A DNA stretch of 22,586 bases. It comes from Alloprevotella sp. (GTDB taxonomy: Bacteria > Bacteroidota > Bacteroidia > Bacteroidales > Bacteroidaceae). Location of the stretch: assembly GCA_017477205.1 (NCBI GenBank), contig JAFUXE010000008.1, positions 1-22,586 of the forward strand, in the 5' to 3' direction. Every line of letters starts with the position of its first letter. Position 1 is the stretch's first letter. The position numbers and the translations under genes are program-made. Shown in pieces: positions 15,774 to 22,586 of the stretch. The notes below the pieces were generated by a model. The model was not told the origin of the DNA, made no database searches, and saw only the letters and a list, made by a program, of their open reading frames with translations.

Positions 15774-16612
15774 GCCTCATTCCCTACACGCTGAATCTGC
15801 GCGGACGCCTCCTGACATTGGATTGTCCGCAGGTGATGGGCATCCTGAATCTCACGCCCGACTCCTTCTATGCGGCGAGCCGCATGGAGACGGAGGCAGA
15901 GATTCTTGCTCGTGTGAGGCAGATTTGCGATGAGGGTGCCCAGTGGGCAGATGTCGGGGCATATAGCAGCCGTCCCGGGGCGGCAGACGTGCCGGCGGAA
16001 GAGGAGATGCGACGCCTCCGTCTGGGCCTTCGCCTGTTGCGCGCCGAGCTGGGCGACGACTTCCCCGTTTCCGTTGACACCTTTCGTGCCGACGTGGCGC
16101 GCATGTGCGTGGAAGAGTTCGGCGTGCAGATGGTGAACGACATCAGCGGCGGACAGCTGGACCGCGACATGTTCCGCACCGTGGCAGCCCTTCGCGTACC
16201 CTATGTCCTCACCCACTTGCAGGGCACGCCCTCCACGATGCAGGATGCTCCTGCTTACGAAGACCTTCTCCGCGACGTTTTCCTGTATTTCTCCCGGCGC
16301 CTGGAAACTTTGCGCTCGCTGGGCGTCGGCGATGTCGTCGTGGACCCGGGCTTCGGCTTCGGGAAGACGCTGTCGCAGAACTATGAAATCATGCGCCATC
16401 TTGCCGACTTCCACGAGTTGGGCTGTCCGCTCTTCGTCGGCGTGTCGCGCAAGAGTATGGTTTATCGCCTGCTTGACGTTGAACCCTCCGGTGCGCTCAC
16501 GGGCACCACGGTTCTCCATACGGCGGCGCTCCTTTCCGGTGCCCACTTCCTGCGTGTCCACGATGTCCGCGATGCCGTGCAGGTGGTTCGCGTTGCCGGC
16601 CAACTCGTTTAA
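15770..16612 (+). CDS. folP: dihydropteroate synthase
   Basis: 280 aa TIM-barrel enzyme. Condenses p-aminobenzoate with 6-hydroxymethyl-7,8-dihydropterin diphosphate in folate synthesis; the sulfonamide target. Signatures: VMGILNLTPDSFYAASR (residues 22-38, conserved Asn and DSF loop), DVGAYSSRPGA (61-71, loop 2 with Ser-Arg), SVDTF (101-105), VNDISGG (122-128), VDPGFGFGKT (191-200) and FVGVSRKSM near 225. All pterin-binding and loop residues expected in an active enzyme are seen. The family usually has GGESTRPG in loop 2; the variant GAYSSRPG is conservative. ATG overlaps the glgB stop (ATGA), and cdaA follows after 39 bp. Confidence 0.95.
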   Translation: MSLIPYTLNLRGRLLTLDCPQVMGILNLTPDSFYAASRMETEAEILARVRQICDEGAQWADVGAYSSRPGAADVPAEEEMRRLRLGLRLLRAELGDDFPVSVDTFRADVARMCVEEFGVQMVNDISGGQLDRDMFRTVAALRVPYVLTHLQGTPSTMQDAPAYEDLLRDVFLYFSRRLETLRSLGVGDVVVDPGFGFGKTLSQNYEIMRHLADFHELGCPLFVGVSRKSMVYRLLDVEPSGALTGTTVLHTAALLSGAHFLRVHDVRDAVQVVRVAGQLV

Positions 16613-16651
16613 GGTATGTTCTCCTAATCTCTCAGAAAACCTCCTCCGCCC

Positions 16652-17422
16652 ATGCTCTCTTTTGGATTCAAAGACATCATAGACATCCTGCTTGTCGCCC
16701 TCCTGCTCTATTACCTTTGGCGCCTGATGAAGGACAGCAGCAGCAGCAACCTCTTCTCCGGCATCTTGGTGTTCCTGGTCTGCTGGATACTGGTTTCGCG
16801 CGTGTTTGACATGCGCCTGCTCGGTGGCATCTTCAACAACCTTGTCAGCGTGGGTGCGGTTGCCCTGGTGGTTCTGTTTCAGGACGACATACGCCATTTC
16901 TTCTCCACCATCGGCTCCAAGCGCAGCACGATTTTCCTGCGGCGTTTCTTTCAAAACGGCAAGCAGGGAGAGGAATACAAGGCGGACATCATGCCCATCG
17001 TCCTTGCCTGCATGAGCATGGGAAAACAGAAGGTGGGCGCGCTCATCATCGTTGAACACCTTGACGGCCTCCGCGACGTCATCGCAACGGGCGAGAGAAT
17101 CAACGCCGACATTTCGCAGCGTCTCATCGAAAACATCTTCTTCAAGAATTCGCCCCTTCACGATGGTGCCCTCGTCGTCAGCGGCCACCGCCTCGTGGCT
17201 GCCGGCTGCCTGCTTCCCGTCTCCCACGACTCCGACATCCCCAAGAGCCTCGGCCTCCGCCATCGCGCCGCGTTGGGCATATCCCAGAAGAGCGACTGCC
17301 TGGCCATCGTCGTCTCGGAGGAGACGGGCGCCATCTCGGTGGCCCAGAACGGACAGTTCCGCCTCCGTCTTTCTGCCGAGGAACTCGAAAGCACCCTTGC
17401 CGCACTTTGGGCGGAGAGCTGA
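16652..17422 (+). CDS. cdaA: diadenylate cyclase CdaA (c-di-AMP synthase)
   Basis: 256 aa. Joins two ATP into cyclic di-AMP. Membrane part: hydrophobic helices at about residues 9-24, 33-50 and 64-77 (the last ending VVLFQDDIRHFF), as in CdaA/DacA proteins. The catalytic DAC (DisA_N) domain carries the DGA motif within SPLHDGALVVSGHRL (167-181) and the RHR motif in GLRHRAALGIS (201-211); SEETG (222-226) is also typical. Both catalytic motifs are intact. In Firmicutes cdaA sits with cdaR and glmM; here it follows folP by 39 bp at the end of the PBP-kdsB-MORN-glgB-folP run. No CdaR-like gene and no c-di-AMP phosphodiesterase is in the window. c-di-AMP commonly links osmotic and cell wall homeostasis, so placement with envelope genes is suggestive only. 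Confidence 0.94.
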   Translation: MLSFGFKDIIDILLVALLLYYLWRLMKDSSSSNLFSGILVFLVCWILVSRVFDMRLLGGIFNNLVSVGAVALVVLFQDDIRHFFSTIGSKRSTIFLRRFFQNGKQGEEYKADIMPIVLACMSMGKQKVGALIIVEHLDGLRDVIATGERINADISQRLIENIFFKNSPLHDGALVVSGHRLVAAGCLLPVSHDSDIPKSLGLRHRAALGISQKSDCLAIVVSEETGAISVAQNGQFRLRLSAEELESTLAALWAES

Positions 17423-17430
17423 GTGCTTCT

Positions 17431-17482
17431 TCGGCATTTCCCGCCAAGTTTCTCGGCATTTCCCGCCAAGTTTTTCGGCATC
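17431..17482. repeat. 22-bp tandem repeat after cdaA
   Basis: Two near-identical 22-bp units (17431-17452 and 17453-17474), each starting TCGGCATTTCCCGCC and differing only at the last base, then a partial third copy (TCGGCATC, 17475-17482). Confidence 0.85.
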
Positions 17483-17529
17483 TTTTTTCATCGAAATGCC
17501 GTTTTGTCAGTTTGAGATGCCATTTTTTT
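17454..17529 (+). terminator. possible terminator region with alternative hairpins
   Basis: The repeat arms CGGCATTTC (17454-17462) can pair with GAAATGCCG (17493-17501, followed by TTTT), and GGCATC (17477-17482) with GATGCC (17516-17521, followed by ATTTTTTT). Loops are long, so this is a weak terminator candidate for the cdaA end of the operon. Confidence 0.35.
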
Positions 17530-17538
17530 GCGATTTAT

Positions 17539-17569
17539 TTTGTGGGAAACGGGGTTTATAGTATTTTTG
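17539..17569 (+). promoter_or_regulatory. Bacteroidetes-type promoter for psd-pssA
   Basis: TTTG at 17539-17542, 19 nt, then TATTTTTG at 17562-17569, a full consensus match. Expected transcription start near 17576, giving a leader of about 60 nt before the psd ATG at 17635. Confidence 0.72.
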
Positions 17570-17634
17570 CATGTTAAAACTAAACATTTGGCCATCGGCC
17601 AGCAACATGAGTTGCCCTAACCGAGAGCACATTT

Positions 17635-18333
17635 ATGCGAAAGCTTAGTCATATCAAGAGAATACGGCTCCATCACGAGGGGGTCAACACGCTTGTTTAC
17701 GGTTTCATTTGCCTTGCATTGCTGTGTGGCTTGTTGTACCTTTTCCGGGCTGCGATAACTCCCGTCCCCTTCTATGTCGTTCTCTCCGTCAGCATCGTCG
17801 TCTATGCTATTGTCGTCAACTTCTTCCGTTGTCCCATACGCCGCTTTCCCAACGAGGAAACCGAAAACCTCGTGGTGGCTGCTGCCGACGGCAAGGTTGT
17901 CGTAGTGGAAGAGGTGGAGGAAAACGAATACTTCCGCGACCGCCGCATGATGGTGTCCATCTTCATGTCGCTCACGAATGTACACGCCAACTGGTATCCC
18001 GTTGACGGCTTCGTCAAGTACGTTTCCCATCAGGACGGAAACTTCCACAAGGCTTGGCTGCCCAAGGCCTCTATTGAGAACGAACGCTCCACCGTCGTCA
18101 TCGAGACGCCTGCGGGGCAGGAGATTCTTGTCCGTCAGGTTGCCGGAGCCATGGCACGCCGCATCGTCACCTATGCGCGTCCGGACGAGGAGTGCTATAT
18201 TGACGAGCATCTGGGTTTCATTAAGTTTGGCTCGCGTGTGGACGTCTATCTTCCCCTCGGTACGGAGATTTCCGTTTCCGTTGGGCAGAAGACGGTGGGT
18301 AACCAGACTGTCATAGGCCACCTGAAGCCATGA
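17635..18333 (+). CDS. psd: phosphatidylserine decarboxylase proenzyme
   Basis: 232 aa, the short archaeal/Bacteroidetes-type Psd. Converts phosphatidylserine to phosphatidylethanolamine at the inner membrane. One or two hydrophobic helices lie at about residues 19-62. [15 protein letters not shown] (111-125) contains the conserved His-Asn region, and the self-cleavage site is Gly199-Ser200 in [13 protein letters not shown], where serinolysis creates the pyruvoyl prosthetic group on a roughly 33-residue alpha chain. [10 protein letters not shown] near the C-terminus also fits the family. The stop overlaps the pssA start (ATGA), so the two consecutive enzymes of PE synthesis are translationally coupled, with the decarboxylase first. 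Confidence 0.95.
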   Translation: MRKLSHIKRIRLHHEGVNTLVYGFICLALLCGLLYLFRAAITPVPFYVVLSVSIVVYAIVVNFFRCPIRRFPNEETENLVVAAADGKVVVVEEVEENEYFRDRRMMVSIFMSLTNVHANWYPVDGFVKYVSHQDGNFHKAWLPKASIENERSTVVIETPAGQEILVRQVAGAMARRIVTYARPDEECYIDEHLGFIKFGSRVDVYLPLGTEISVSVGQKTVGNQTVIGHLKP

Positions 18334-19004
18334 AGAAGCACATCCCCAACGCCTTGACGTGCTGCAACCTGCTCTGCGGATGCGTGGCCGTGTATTTTGC
18401 CTTGCATGCAGAGTTCGGCTATGCCTATATCGGCATCGTCTGTGGCGCGCTTTTCGACTTTTTCGACGGCTTTGCCGCACGCCTCCTTGGTGTCAGCTCC
18501 CCCATCGGCAAGGAGCTTGACTCCCTGGCGGACGACATCACCTTTGGCCTTGCTCCCGCAGCCATCCTCTTCAGCCTTCTCGTGATGTGCCGCGTGAGCT
18601 TAGAGGCCTCCTTTGCCGCCTTCCTCATTAGCGCTTTCTCCGCTTTGCGCCTCGCCAAGTTCAACCTCGACGAGCGTCAGGCTCTTGGCTTCATCGGCCT
18701 GCCGACGCCTGCCAACGCACTCTTTTTCGCCTCTTTGGGCATGTTGCTTCCCGGAACGGCCGCGATGGGCCATCCCGAGCTGCTTTTCGGCTGCCTCATG
18801 GCGCTTGTCCCCCTGAGCTGCTGGCTGCTGGTGTCGGAGATTCCCATGTTTGCCCTCAAGTTCAAGAGCTACGGCTGGCGCGGCAACGAACTCCGCCTCA
18901 GCTTCATGGTCCTCAGCGTAGTGCTCCTCGTCCTTCTCGGCTGGGGCGCCTTCGCCGCCATCGTGCCGCTTTACATCGTGACGAGTCTCGTGATGAAAAA
19001 GTAA
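18330..19004 (+). CDS. pssA: CDP-diacylglycerol--serine O-phosphatidyltransferase
   Basis: 224 aa integral membrane enzyme with several hydrophobic helices. Makes phosphatidylserine from CDP-diacylglycerol and serine, feeding Psd. The CDP-alcohol phosphatidyltransferase motif DGx2ARx8Gx3Dx3D is complete: Asp46, Gly47, Ala50, Arg51, Gly60, Asp64 and Asp68. The N-terminus [14 protein letters not shown] (5-18) and the coupling to psd point to serine as acceptor rather than glycerol phosphate. This is the membrane (type II) PssA, not the soluble enterobacterial form. Confidence 0.95.
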   Translation: MKKHIPNALTCCNLLCGCVAVYFALHAEFGYAYIGIVCGALFDFFDGFAARLLGVSSPIGKELDSLADDITFGLAPAAILFSLLVMCRVSLEASFAAFLISAFSALRLAKFNLDERQALGFIGLPTPANALFFASLGMLLPGTAAMGHPELLFGCLMALVPLSCWLLVSEIPMFALKFKSYGWRGNELRLSFMVLSVVLLVLLGWGAFAAIVPLYIVTSLVMKK

Positions 19005-19040
19005 GCGGTAAACTACGAACGCATAAACACATCCTCCATC

Positions 19041-19304
19041 GTGTACATACTTTCTTTCCTCTTGCTCCTGCTTCTTGCAGCCTTCTTTCTTGTCATCCTG
19101 ATGCCCACCGTGCTGCTCAACGCCCTTTCGCGTTGGTTCTTCTCGCGCTTCGGCGGTTCGGAAAGCACGCCTTCCCGCGACGAGGCTCCGCGCCCGCGTG
19201 AAGCCAAGAGGCAGGGTGGGGGAGAGCATGCCGCGCGCGGCGAGGACGGCAAGATATTTCGTGCCGACGAGGGAGAATATGTGGACTTTGAAGAGATTGG
19301 CTGA
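19041..19304 (+). CDS. DUF4834 family small membrane protein
   Basis: 87 aa beginning at a GTG (19041-19043); no ATG occurs upstream in frame within the gap. One long hydrophobic helix (residues 3-26) is followed by a polar, Arg/Glu/Gly-rich linker (about 40-68) and a conserved acidic tail, GKIFRADEGEYVDFEEI. That layout, with the DEGEYVDFEEI ending, matches the Bacteroidetes DUF4834 family as I remember it. No function is known to me. It sits 36 bp after pssA and 36 bp before murF on the same strand, so it is probably co-transcribed with them. Confidence 0.8.
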   Translation: MYILSFLLLLLLAAFFLVILMPTVLLNALSRWFFSRFGGSESTPSRDEAPRPREAKRQGGGEHAARGEDGKIFRADEGEYVDFEEIG

Positions 19305-19340
19305 CTTTAACCGCCCAACAGCAAATAGTACAATCGTTCC

Positions 19341-20645
19341 ATGTCATCCGTACTCAATTTCCTCTATTACGATTATTTCAAAGGCGTTCCCTGCGTCACG
19401 ACCGACACGCGAAGCATCGAGCCGGGCAGCGTATTCTTCGCCCTTCGCGGCGGGAACTTTGACGGCAACAGCTTTGCCCTGCAAGCGCTTCGGGACGGCT
19501 GCGCCTATGCCGTGGTCGATGATGCCGGGGTGGCTGCGCAGGACGAGCGCCTGCTCCTTGTTCCCGATGCCCTTGCGGCCCTGCAGGACCTTGCGGCCCT
19601 CCATCGCCGTGAACTCGGCCTTCCCGTGCTGCAAATCACGGGCACGAACGGCAAGACGACGACGAAGGAACTCTGTTCCGCCGTGCTTGCCGAACGCTTC
19701 AACGTGCTCTATACGCAGGGAAACCTCAACAACCATATCGGCGTGCCGCGCACCTTGCTGCGCCTGCGTCCGGAACACGAAATCGCCGTCATAGAGACCG
19801 GCGCCAACCATCCCGGGGAAATCCGCGCGCTTTCCCGCATCGTGCAGGCCGACTGCGGACTCATCACGAACGTGGGCAAGGCCCACCTGGAGGGTTTCGG
19901 TTCCTTCGAGGGCGTAGTCCGCACGAAGGGCGAGCTTTACGACGACCTCCGCTCCCGTCCCGGTACCTTCATCTTCCTGCATGCTGAGGACGAGACGCTT
20001 TGCGGCATAGCCCGCGACCTGCCCGCCGTGACCTATGGCGCCCCCGGGCACGATGCCGACGTGGAAGGCGAAGTCCTTGCCTGCGACCCCTTTCTCTCCT
20101 TCCGTTGGCGCAGGCGTGGAGGCGAGTGGCATGAAGTCCGCACGCAGCTCATCGGCAGCTACAACCTCCCGAATGCCCTGGCCGCGTGTGCCGTTGGCCT
20201 TCACTTTGGCGTCGATGAGGCCGCAGTCTGCCGCGCCCTTGCTGCCTACCGCCCCACCAACAGCCGTAGCGAGCTGCGCGAGACGGGCCGCAACCGCCTT
20301 ATCGTCGATGCCTACAACGCGAACCCTACGAGCATGGCGGCAGCACTCTCCAATTTCCGCCTCATCCCCGATGCCCACAAGATGCTCATCCTGGGTAGCA
20401 TGAAGGAACTCGGCGACGCCTCTGCCGCAGAACATCGCCGCCTTGTGGAGCTCGCCGGAAGCGTCGGCGCAGAGCAAGTGTGGCTCGTGGGAGAAGAATA
20501 CCTCCCCTACGTCGGCACCCATCGCTACTTCCCTGACGTGGAAGCCGTCGTGGCAGAACTTCGCGAGCGTCCCCTGCAAGGTTACACCATACTCCTGAAG
20601 GGCAGCAACTCCACGCGCCTTCACCTGTTACCCCCGCAGCTGTAA
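19341..20645 (+). CDS. murF: UDP-N-acetylmuramoyl-tripeptide--D-alanyl-D-alanine ligase
   Basis: 434 aa. ATP-dependent Mur ligase that adds D-Ala-D-Ala to UDP-MurNAc-tripeptide, completing the cytoplasmic peptidoglycan precursor. The N-terminal substrate domain has TTDTRSIEPGSVFFALRG (20-37). The ATP P-loop ITGTNGKTTTKEL is at residues 99-111; ETGANHPGEI and TNVGKAHLEGFGS are central-domain motifs, and the C-terminal domain includes DAYNANPTSMAAAL and ILGSMKELGD. These distinguish MurF from MurC, D and E. Length is in the normal range. It stands apart from the main mur-fts cluster and follows DUF4834 by 36 bp. Confidence 0.96.
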   Translation: MSSVLNFLYYDYFKGVPCVTTDTRSIEPGSVFFALRGGNFDGNSFALQALRDGCAYAVVDDAGVAAQDERLLLVPDALAALQDLAALHRRELGLPVLQITGTNGKTTTKELCSAVLAERFNVLYTQGNLNNHIGVPRTLLRLRPEHEIAVIETGANHPGEIRALSRIVQADCGLITNVGKAHLEGFGSFEGVVRTKGELYDDLRSRPGTFIFLHAEDETLCGIARDLPAVTYGAPGHDADVEGEVLACDPFLSFRWRRRGGEWHEVRTQLIGSYNLPNALAACAVGLHFGVDEAAVCRALAAYRPTNSRSELRETGRNRLIVDAYNANPTSMAAALSNFRLIPDAHKMLILGSMKELGDASAAEHRRLVELAGSVGAEQVWLVGEEYLPYVGTHRYFPDVEAVVAELRERPLQGYTILLKGSNSTRLHLLPPQL

Positions 20646-20661
20646 TCTTTTTGCACGTTCC

Positions 20662-20693
20662 TTTTCTGTTTTTCAGATATTTTCTTACTTTCG
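20662..20693 (+). promoter_or_regulatory. possible promoter for efp
   Basis: TACTTTCG at 20686-20693 differs from TAnnTTTG at one position and is preceded, 20 nt upstream, by TTTT (one mismatch to TTTG). Transcription would start near 20700, 30 nt before the efp ATG, in an A-rich leader. Confidence 0.4.
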
Positions 20694-20729
20694 CGCTCGA
20701 AATAAAAAACACCTAAAAAACATACAGCA

Positions 20730-21299
20730 ATGATCAAGTCACAAGACATCAAGAAGGGAACCTGCATCCGCATGGACGGCAAGCTCTATTTCTGCATCGA
20801 TTTCCTTCACGTGAAGCCCGGCAAGGGCAATACCATCATGCGCACCACGCTGAAAGACGTTGTCAGCGGCCGCGTGCTGGAAAAGCGCTTCAACATCGGC
20901 GAAGCCCTTGAGGACGTGCGTGTTGAACGCCGCCAGTATCAGTACCTCTACCAGGAAGGTGAGGACTTCATCTTCATGAACAACGAAACCTTCGAGCAGG
21001 TGCCCATCGCCCGCGACCTCATCACCGGCGTTGCCTACATGAAGGAGGGCGACATCGTGGAGGTTGTCAGCGACGCCAGCACCGAGACCATTCTCTATGC
21101 CGAGATGCCTGTGAAGACGAAGCTCAAAATCGTCTATACCGAGCCCGGCCTCAAGGGCGACACCGCCACGAACACGCTGAAGCCTGCAAAGGTGGAGACC
21201 GGCGTGGAGGTTCGCGTTCCGCTCTTCATCAACGAAGGCGAAATCATCGAGGTGGACACGCGCGACGGTTCCTATCTCAACCGCGTGAAGGCTGAGTAA
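20730..21299 (+). CDS. efp: translation elongation factor P
   Basis: 189 aa, standard length, three beta-barrel domains. EF-P binds between the P and E sites of the ribosome and relieves stalling at consecutive prolines. Domain I has the KOW-like start (SQDIKKGTCIRMDGKLYFC) and the exposed loop KPGKGNTIMRT with Lys32 at the tip, the position that is modified in many bacteria. Domain II includes FIFMNNETFEQ, and the C-terminal OB domain has TEPGLKGDTATNTLKPAKVE and INEGEIIEVDTRDGSYLNR, the EF-P signature. No epmA/epmB-like or rhamnosyltransferase gene is in the window, so the modification state is unknown. It appears monocistronic with its own terminator. Confidence 0.97.
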   Translation: MIKSQDIKKGTCIRMDGKLYFCIDFLHVKPGKGNTIMRTTLKDVVSGRVLEKRFNIGEALEDVRVERRQYQYLYQEGEDFIFMNNETFEQVPIARDLITGVAYMKEGDIVEVVSDASTETILYAEMPVKTKLKIVYTEPGLKGDTATNTLKPAKVETGVEVRVPLFINEGEIIEVDTRDGSYLNRVKAE

Positions 21300-21369
21300 G
21301 GGACGAGCTGCTTGCAGCCCCAATAACTTGCAGACCCAAAGGGCGTATCTCGTGCGCCCAGCACATCCA

Positions 21370-21396
21370 GGCCGACGGAATCCGCCGGCCTTTTTT
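21370..21396 (+). terminator. rho-independent terminator of efp
   Basis: GGCCGACGG (21370-21378) pairs with CCGCCGGCC (21382-21390) with one mismatch and a 3-nt loop, followed directly by six T residues (21391-21396). Confidence 0.85.
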
Positions 21397-21403
21397 GATG
21401 TCG

Positions 21404-22081
21404 TCATTTCACGAAAAGGAAGAAGATGACGCAAAAGACGAAAATAAAAAATGCAAATATATGAGGCGAAGGTGTTTCCCAAAAGCGCGAGTCCGTGTAC
21501 GAGAAGAAGCCTTGCATGTCATCGCGTTGGAAGCCCCCTGTTTTATTTAGAAACTCATTTTCAAAGGATGTAATTACGTCTTTTCGTTCAGAGAATGGTA
21601 TTTTTTGTGAAAAATCTCTATAGTTTTCACTTAAGAGTACCACGTTGTCAACTGTATCAGGACGGCAGTCTTCCATATAGTATCCTTTCAAGACCACGTG
21701 AGTCTCTTTGCCTTGGTTCATCGTGCAGAAAGAAGCATACCCCTTTATTGCCTTTAAGAATACGTAGAAGAATGTCGTATTGTCTTCGTCGTATTCTACG
21801 GCATATCGGTTTTGAACTGTATATGAAGTTTCGTCCATGCGAGTTGTATCAGTATAAACTTGATAGTAATACGCCCTGTCTCCCAGTATGCCGTTATCAA
21901 TCTGGATGCTCAGGATTCTATCCATTAATGCCGACTTCTTTGTGTCCGGAAAAACGTATAACTGTCCCCCTCTTTCTTGGATAGGATAGTTCCATAGCAG
22001 AAATGATATGAGAAGGCATGAGATATACCATACCATATATATCCCTGCACACAAAGATACGATTATTCTTGCACGTATCAT
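21404..22081 (-). CDS. two-TM membrane protein of unknown function
   Basis: 225 aa from the ATG at 22081. I do not recognise a family. An N-terminal helix (about residues 4-28; IVSLCAGIYMVWYISCLLIS) and a C-terminal helix (about 204-225; IFAFFIFVFCVIFFLFV) flank a polar, Tyr- and Asp-rich domain of about 175 residues that would lie on one side of the membrane, probably the periplasm. No catalytic motif stands out. The frame extends to a GTG at 22126, but a consensus promoter occupies 22126-22157 and would start the transcript downstream of that GTG, so the ATG is preferred. Base composition is visibly richer in A and T than every neighbour and codon choice differs, suggesting recent acquisition or weak expression. 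It ends 7 bp from the efp terminator, facing it. Confidence 0.65.
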   Translation of the reverse strand: MIRARIIVSLCAGIYMVWYISCLLISFLLWNYPIQERGGQLYVFPDTKKSALMDRILSIQIDNGILGDRAYYYQVYTDTTRMDETSYTVQNRYAVEYDEDNTTFFYVFLKAIKGYASFCTMNQGKETHVVLKGYYMEDCRPDTVDNVVLLSENYRDFSQKIPFSERKDVITSFENEFLNKTGGFQRDDMQGFFSYTDSRFWETPSPHIFAFFIFVFCVIFFLFVK

Positions 22082-22125
22082 AAAGCAGTAGGATTTTGTC
22101 CTTGTTGTTTCTTCTGTTCTCGCCA

Positions 22126-22157
22126 CAAAAGTACGGATAAAGATTCAGTCTTCCAAA
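22126..22157 (-). promoter_or_regulatory. Bacteroidetes-type promoter for the two-TM protein
   Basis: On the minus strand TTTG (22154-22157), 20 nt, then TACTTTTG (22126-22133) match the consensus. The expected start lies about 35-40 nt before the ATG at 22081. Confidence 0.65.
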
Positions 22158-22314
22158 CATGTTGCCGTATTATTTTGTTTGCCCTTCGAATTGTTCTGAT
22201 GGTATGCTGCGTGTCCTGCGGCATCTTGTGGTTGGACTGACGCCCCTGTAGGCAGGATTTTTCGGCGTGTTTTTTGACTTTTTTCGTACTTTGACGTAAA
22301 AAAACGGCGAAAGC

Positions 22315-22346
22315 TTTGGCGTGAATAAAATAATTGTGTACTTTTG
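22315..22346 (+). promoter_or_regulatory. Bacteroidetes-type promoter for the tRNA-Arg pair
   Basis: TTTG at 22315-22318, 20 nt, then TACTTTTG at 22339-22346. The expected start near 22353 is about 13 nt before the first tRNA. The remainder of the gap (22158-22314) holds no supported gene; an open frame on the minus strand crossing it is the antisense of the tRNA. Confidence 0.7.
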
Positions 22347-22365
22347 CACCCGCTTAACAGAAAAG

Positions 22366-22439
22366 GGCTCCGTAGCTCAACTGAATAGAGCATCTGACTA
22401 CGGATCAGAAGGTTGTGGGTTTGAATCCCGCCGGAGTCA
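22366..22439 (+). tRNA. tRNA-Arg (anticodon ACG), copy 1
   Basis: 74 nt with a complete cloverleaf: acceptor GGCTCCG paired with CGGAGTC (one G-T), D stem GCTC/GAGC, anticodon stem TCTGA/TCAGA around loop CTACGGA (anticodon ACG), T stem GTGGG/CCCGC with loop TTTGAAT, discriminator A. ACG is normally deaminated to ICG by TadA to read CGU, CGC and CGA. CCA is not encoded. Confidence 0.96.
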
Positions 22440-22498
22440 CTACTTCTGAAAGGCATAGGGTTATATGGGTTTATTAGAATAGGTACTATTCAAACGGA

Positions 22499-22572
22499 GG
22501 CTCCGTAGCTCAACTGAATAGAGCATCTGACTACGGATCAGAAGGTTGTGGGTTTGAATCCCGCCGGAGTCA
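22499..22572 (+). tRNA. tRNA-Arg (anticodon ACG), copy 2
   Basis: 74 nt, identical base for base to copy 1 and separated from it by 59 nt that do not repeat. Probably transcribed from the same promoter. The CCA end is not encoded. Confidence 0.96.
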
Positions 22573-22586
22573 CAAAGAAAAAGAGA

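Noticed and set aside
16652..17422. Cyclic-nucleotide antiphage signalling system (CBASS-like)
   Set aside because: The cyclase is the DisA_N/CdaA housekeeping type, not a CD-NTase, and there is no effector, Cap2/Cap3 or HORMA gene nearby.
15725..17491. 588-codon open frame on the minus strand, antisense to folP and cdaA
   Set aside because: It is the shadow of two well-supported genes in GC-rich DNA; no recognisable domain and an unnatural His, Glu and Ala-rich composition.
19344..20624. 426-codon minus-strand frame opposite murF
   Set aside because: MurF motifs on the plus strand are unambiguous; the antisense frame results from codon bias.
20646..20729. Riboswitch or leader upstream of efp
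   Set aside because: The gap is 84 bp, AT-rich, and without paired elements beyond a probable promoter.
22145..22456. 103-codon minus-strand frame near the tRNA genes
   Set aside because: Much of it is the reverse complement of tRNA-Arg copy 1, a well-known false ORF pattern (GGIQTHNLLIRSQ-like).

Overview
The window looks like core chromosome of a fairly GC-rich member of the Bacteroidales, most likely Prevotellaceae-like. The signs are promoters of the Bacteroidetes type (TTTG, 19-20 nt, TAnnTTTG), almost no Shine-Dalgarno sequences, Bacteroidetes-restricted families (DUF4290, DUF4834), a GH13_8-type branching enzyme, and a secreted protein with the YDLQGRR...GLYVKGGKKV tail common in Prevotella and Bacteroides. 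The genus call is inference.

Layout. (1) 1-606: 3' part of a glycosyltransferase whose reading frame runs through a GC-rich palindromic repeat. (2) 635-2581: an unrecognised secreted protein with three internal repeats, ending at a convergent terminator. (3) 8584 down to 2684, minus strand: tsaB, DUF4290, murA, rimM, dxr, rseP, an apparent operon from one consensus promoter, serving tRNA modification, peptidoglycan precursor synthesis, ribosome maturation, isoprenoid synthesis and envelope-stress proteolysis. (4) 8585-9221: a divergent intergenic region with six spaced copies of a 10-bp palindrome in a 23-bp tandem array, and one consensus promoter facing each way. (5) 9222-17422, plus strand: class A PBP, kdsB, a secreted 14-MORN-repeat protein, glgB, folP and a CdaA-type diadenylate cyclase, tightly packed. 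(6) 17423-17634: short tandem repeats and a promoter. (7) 17635-20645, plus strand: psd, pssA, DUF4834, murF. (8) 20730-21299: efp with a terminator. (9) 21404-22081, minus strand: an AT-richer two-TM protein of unknown function. (10) 22366-22572: two identical tRNA-Arg(ACG) genes behind a consensus promoter.

Most genes serve the envelope: peptidoglycan precursors (murA, murF) and polymerisation (PBP), LPS Kdo activation (kdsB), phosphatidylethanolamine synthesis (psd, pssA), the isoprenoid supply for undecaprenyl carriers (dxr), and envelope signalling (rseP, possibly c-di-AMP from cdaA).

I found no convincing new defence or mobile system. The items most worth a second look are the 23-bp palindrome array between the tsaB and PBP promoters, the repeat inside the glycosyltransferase frame, the triple-repeat secreted protein, Asp in place of the fosfomycin-target Cys in MurA, and the compositionally odd membrane gene next to the tRNA pair.
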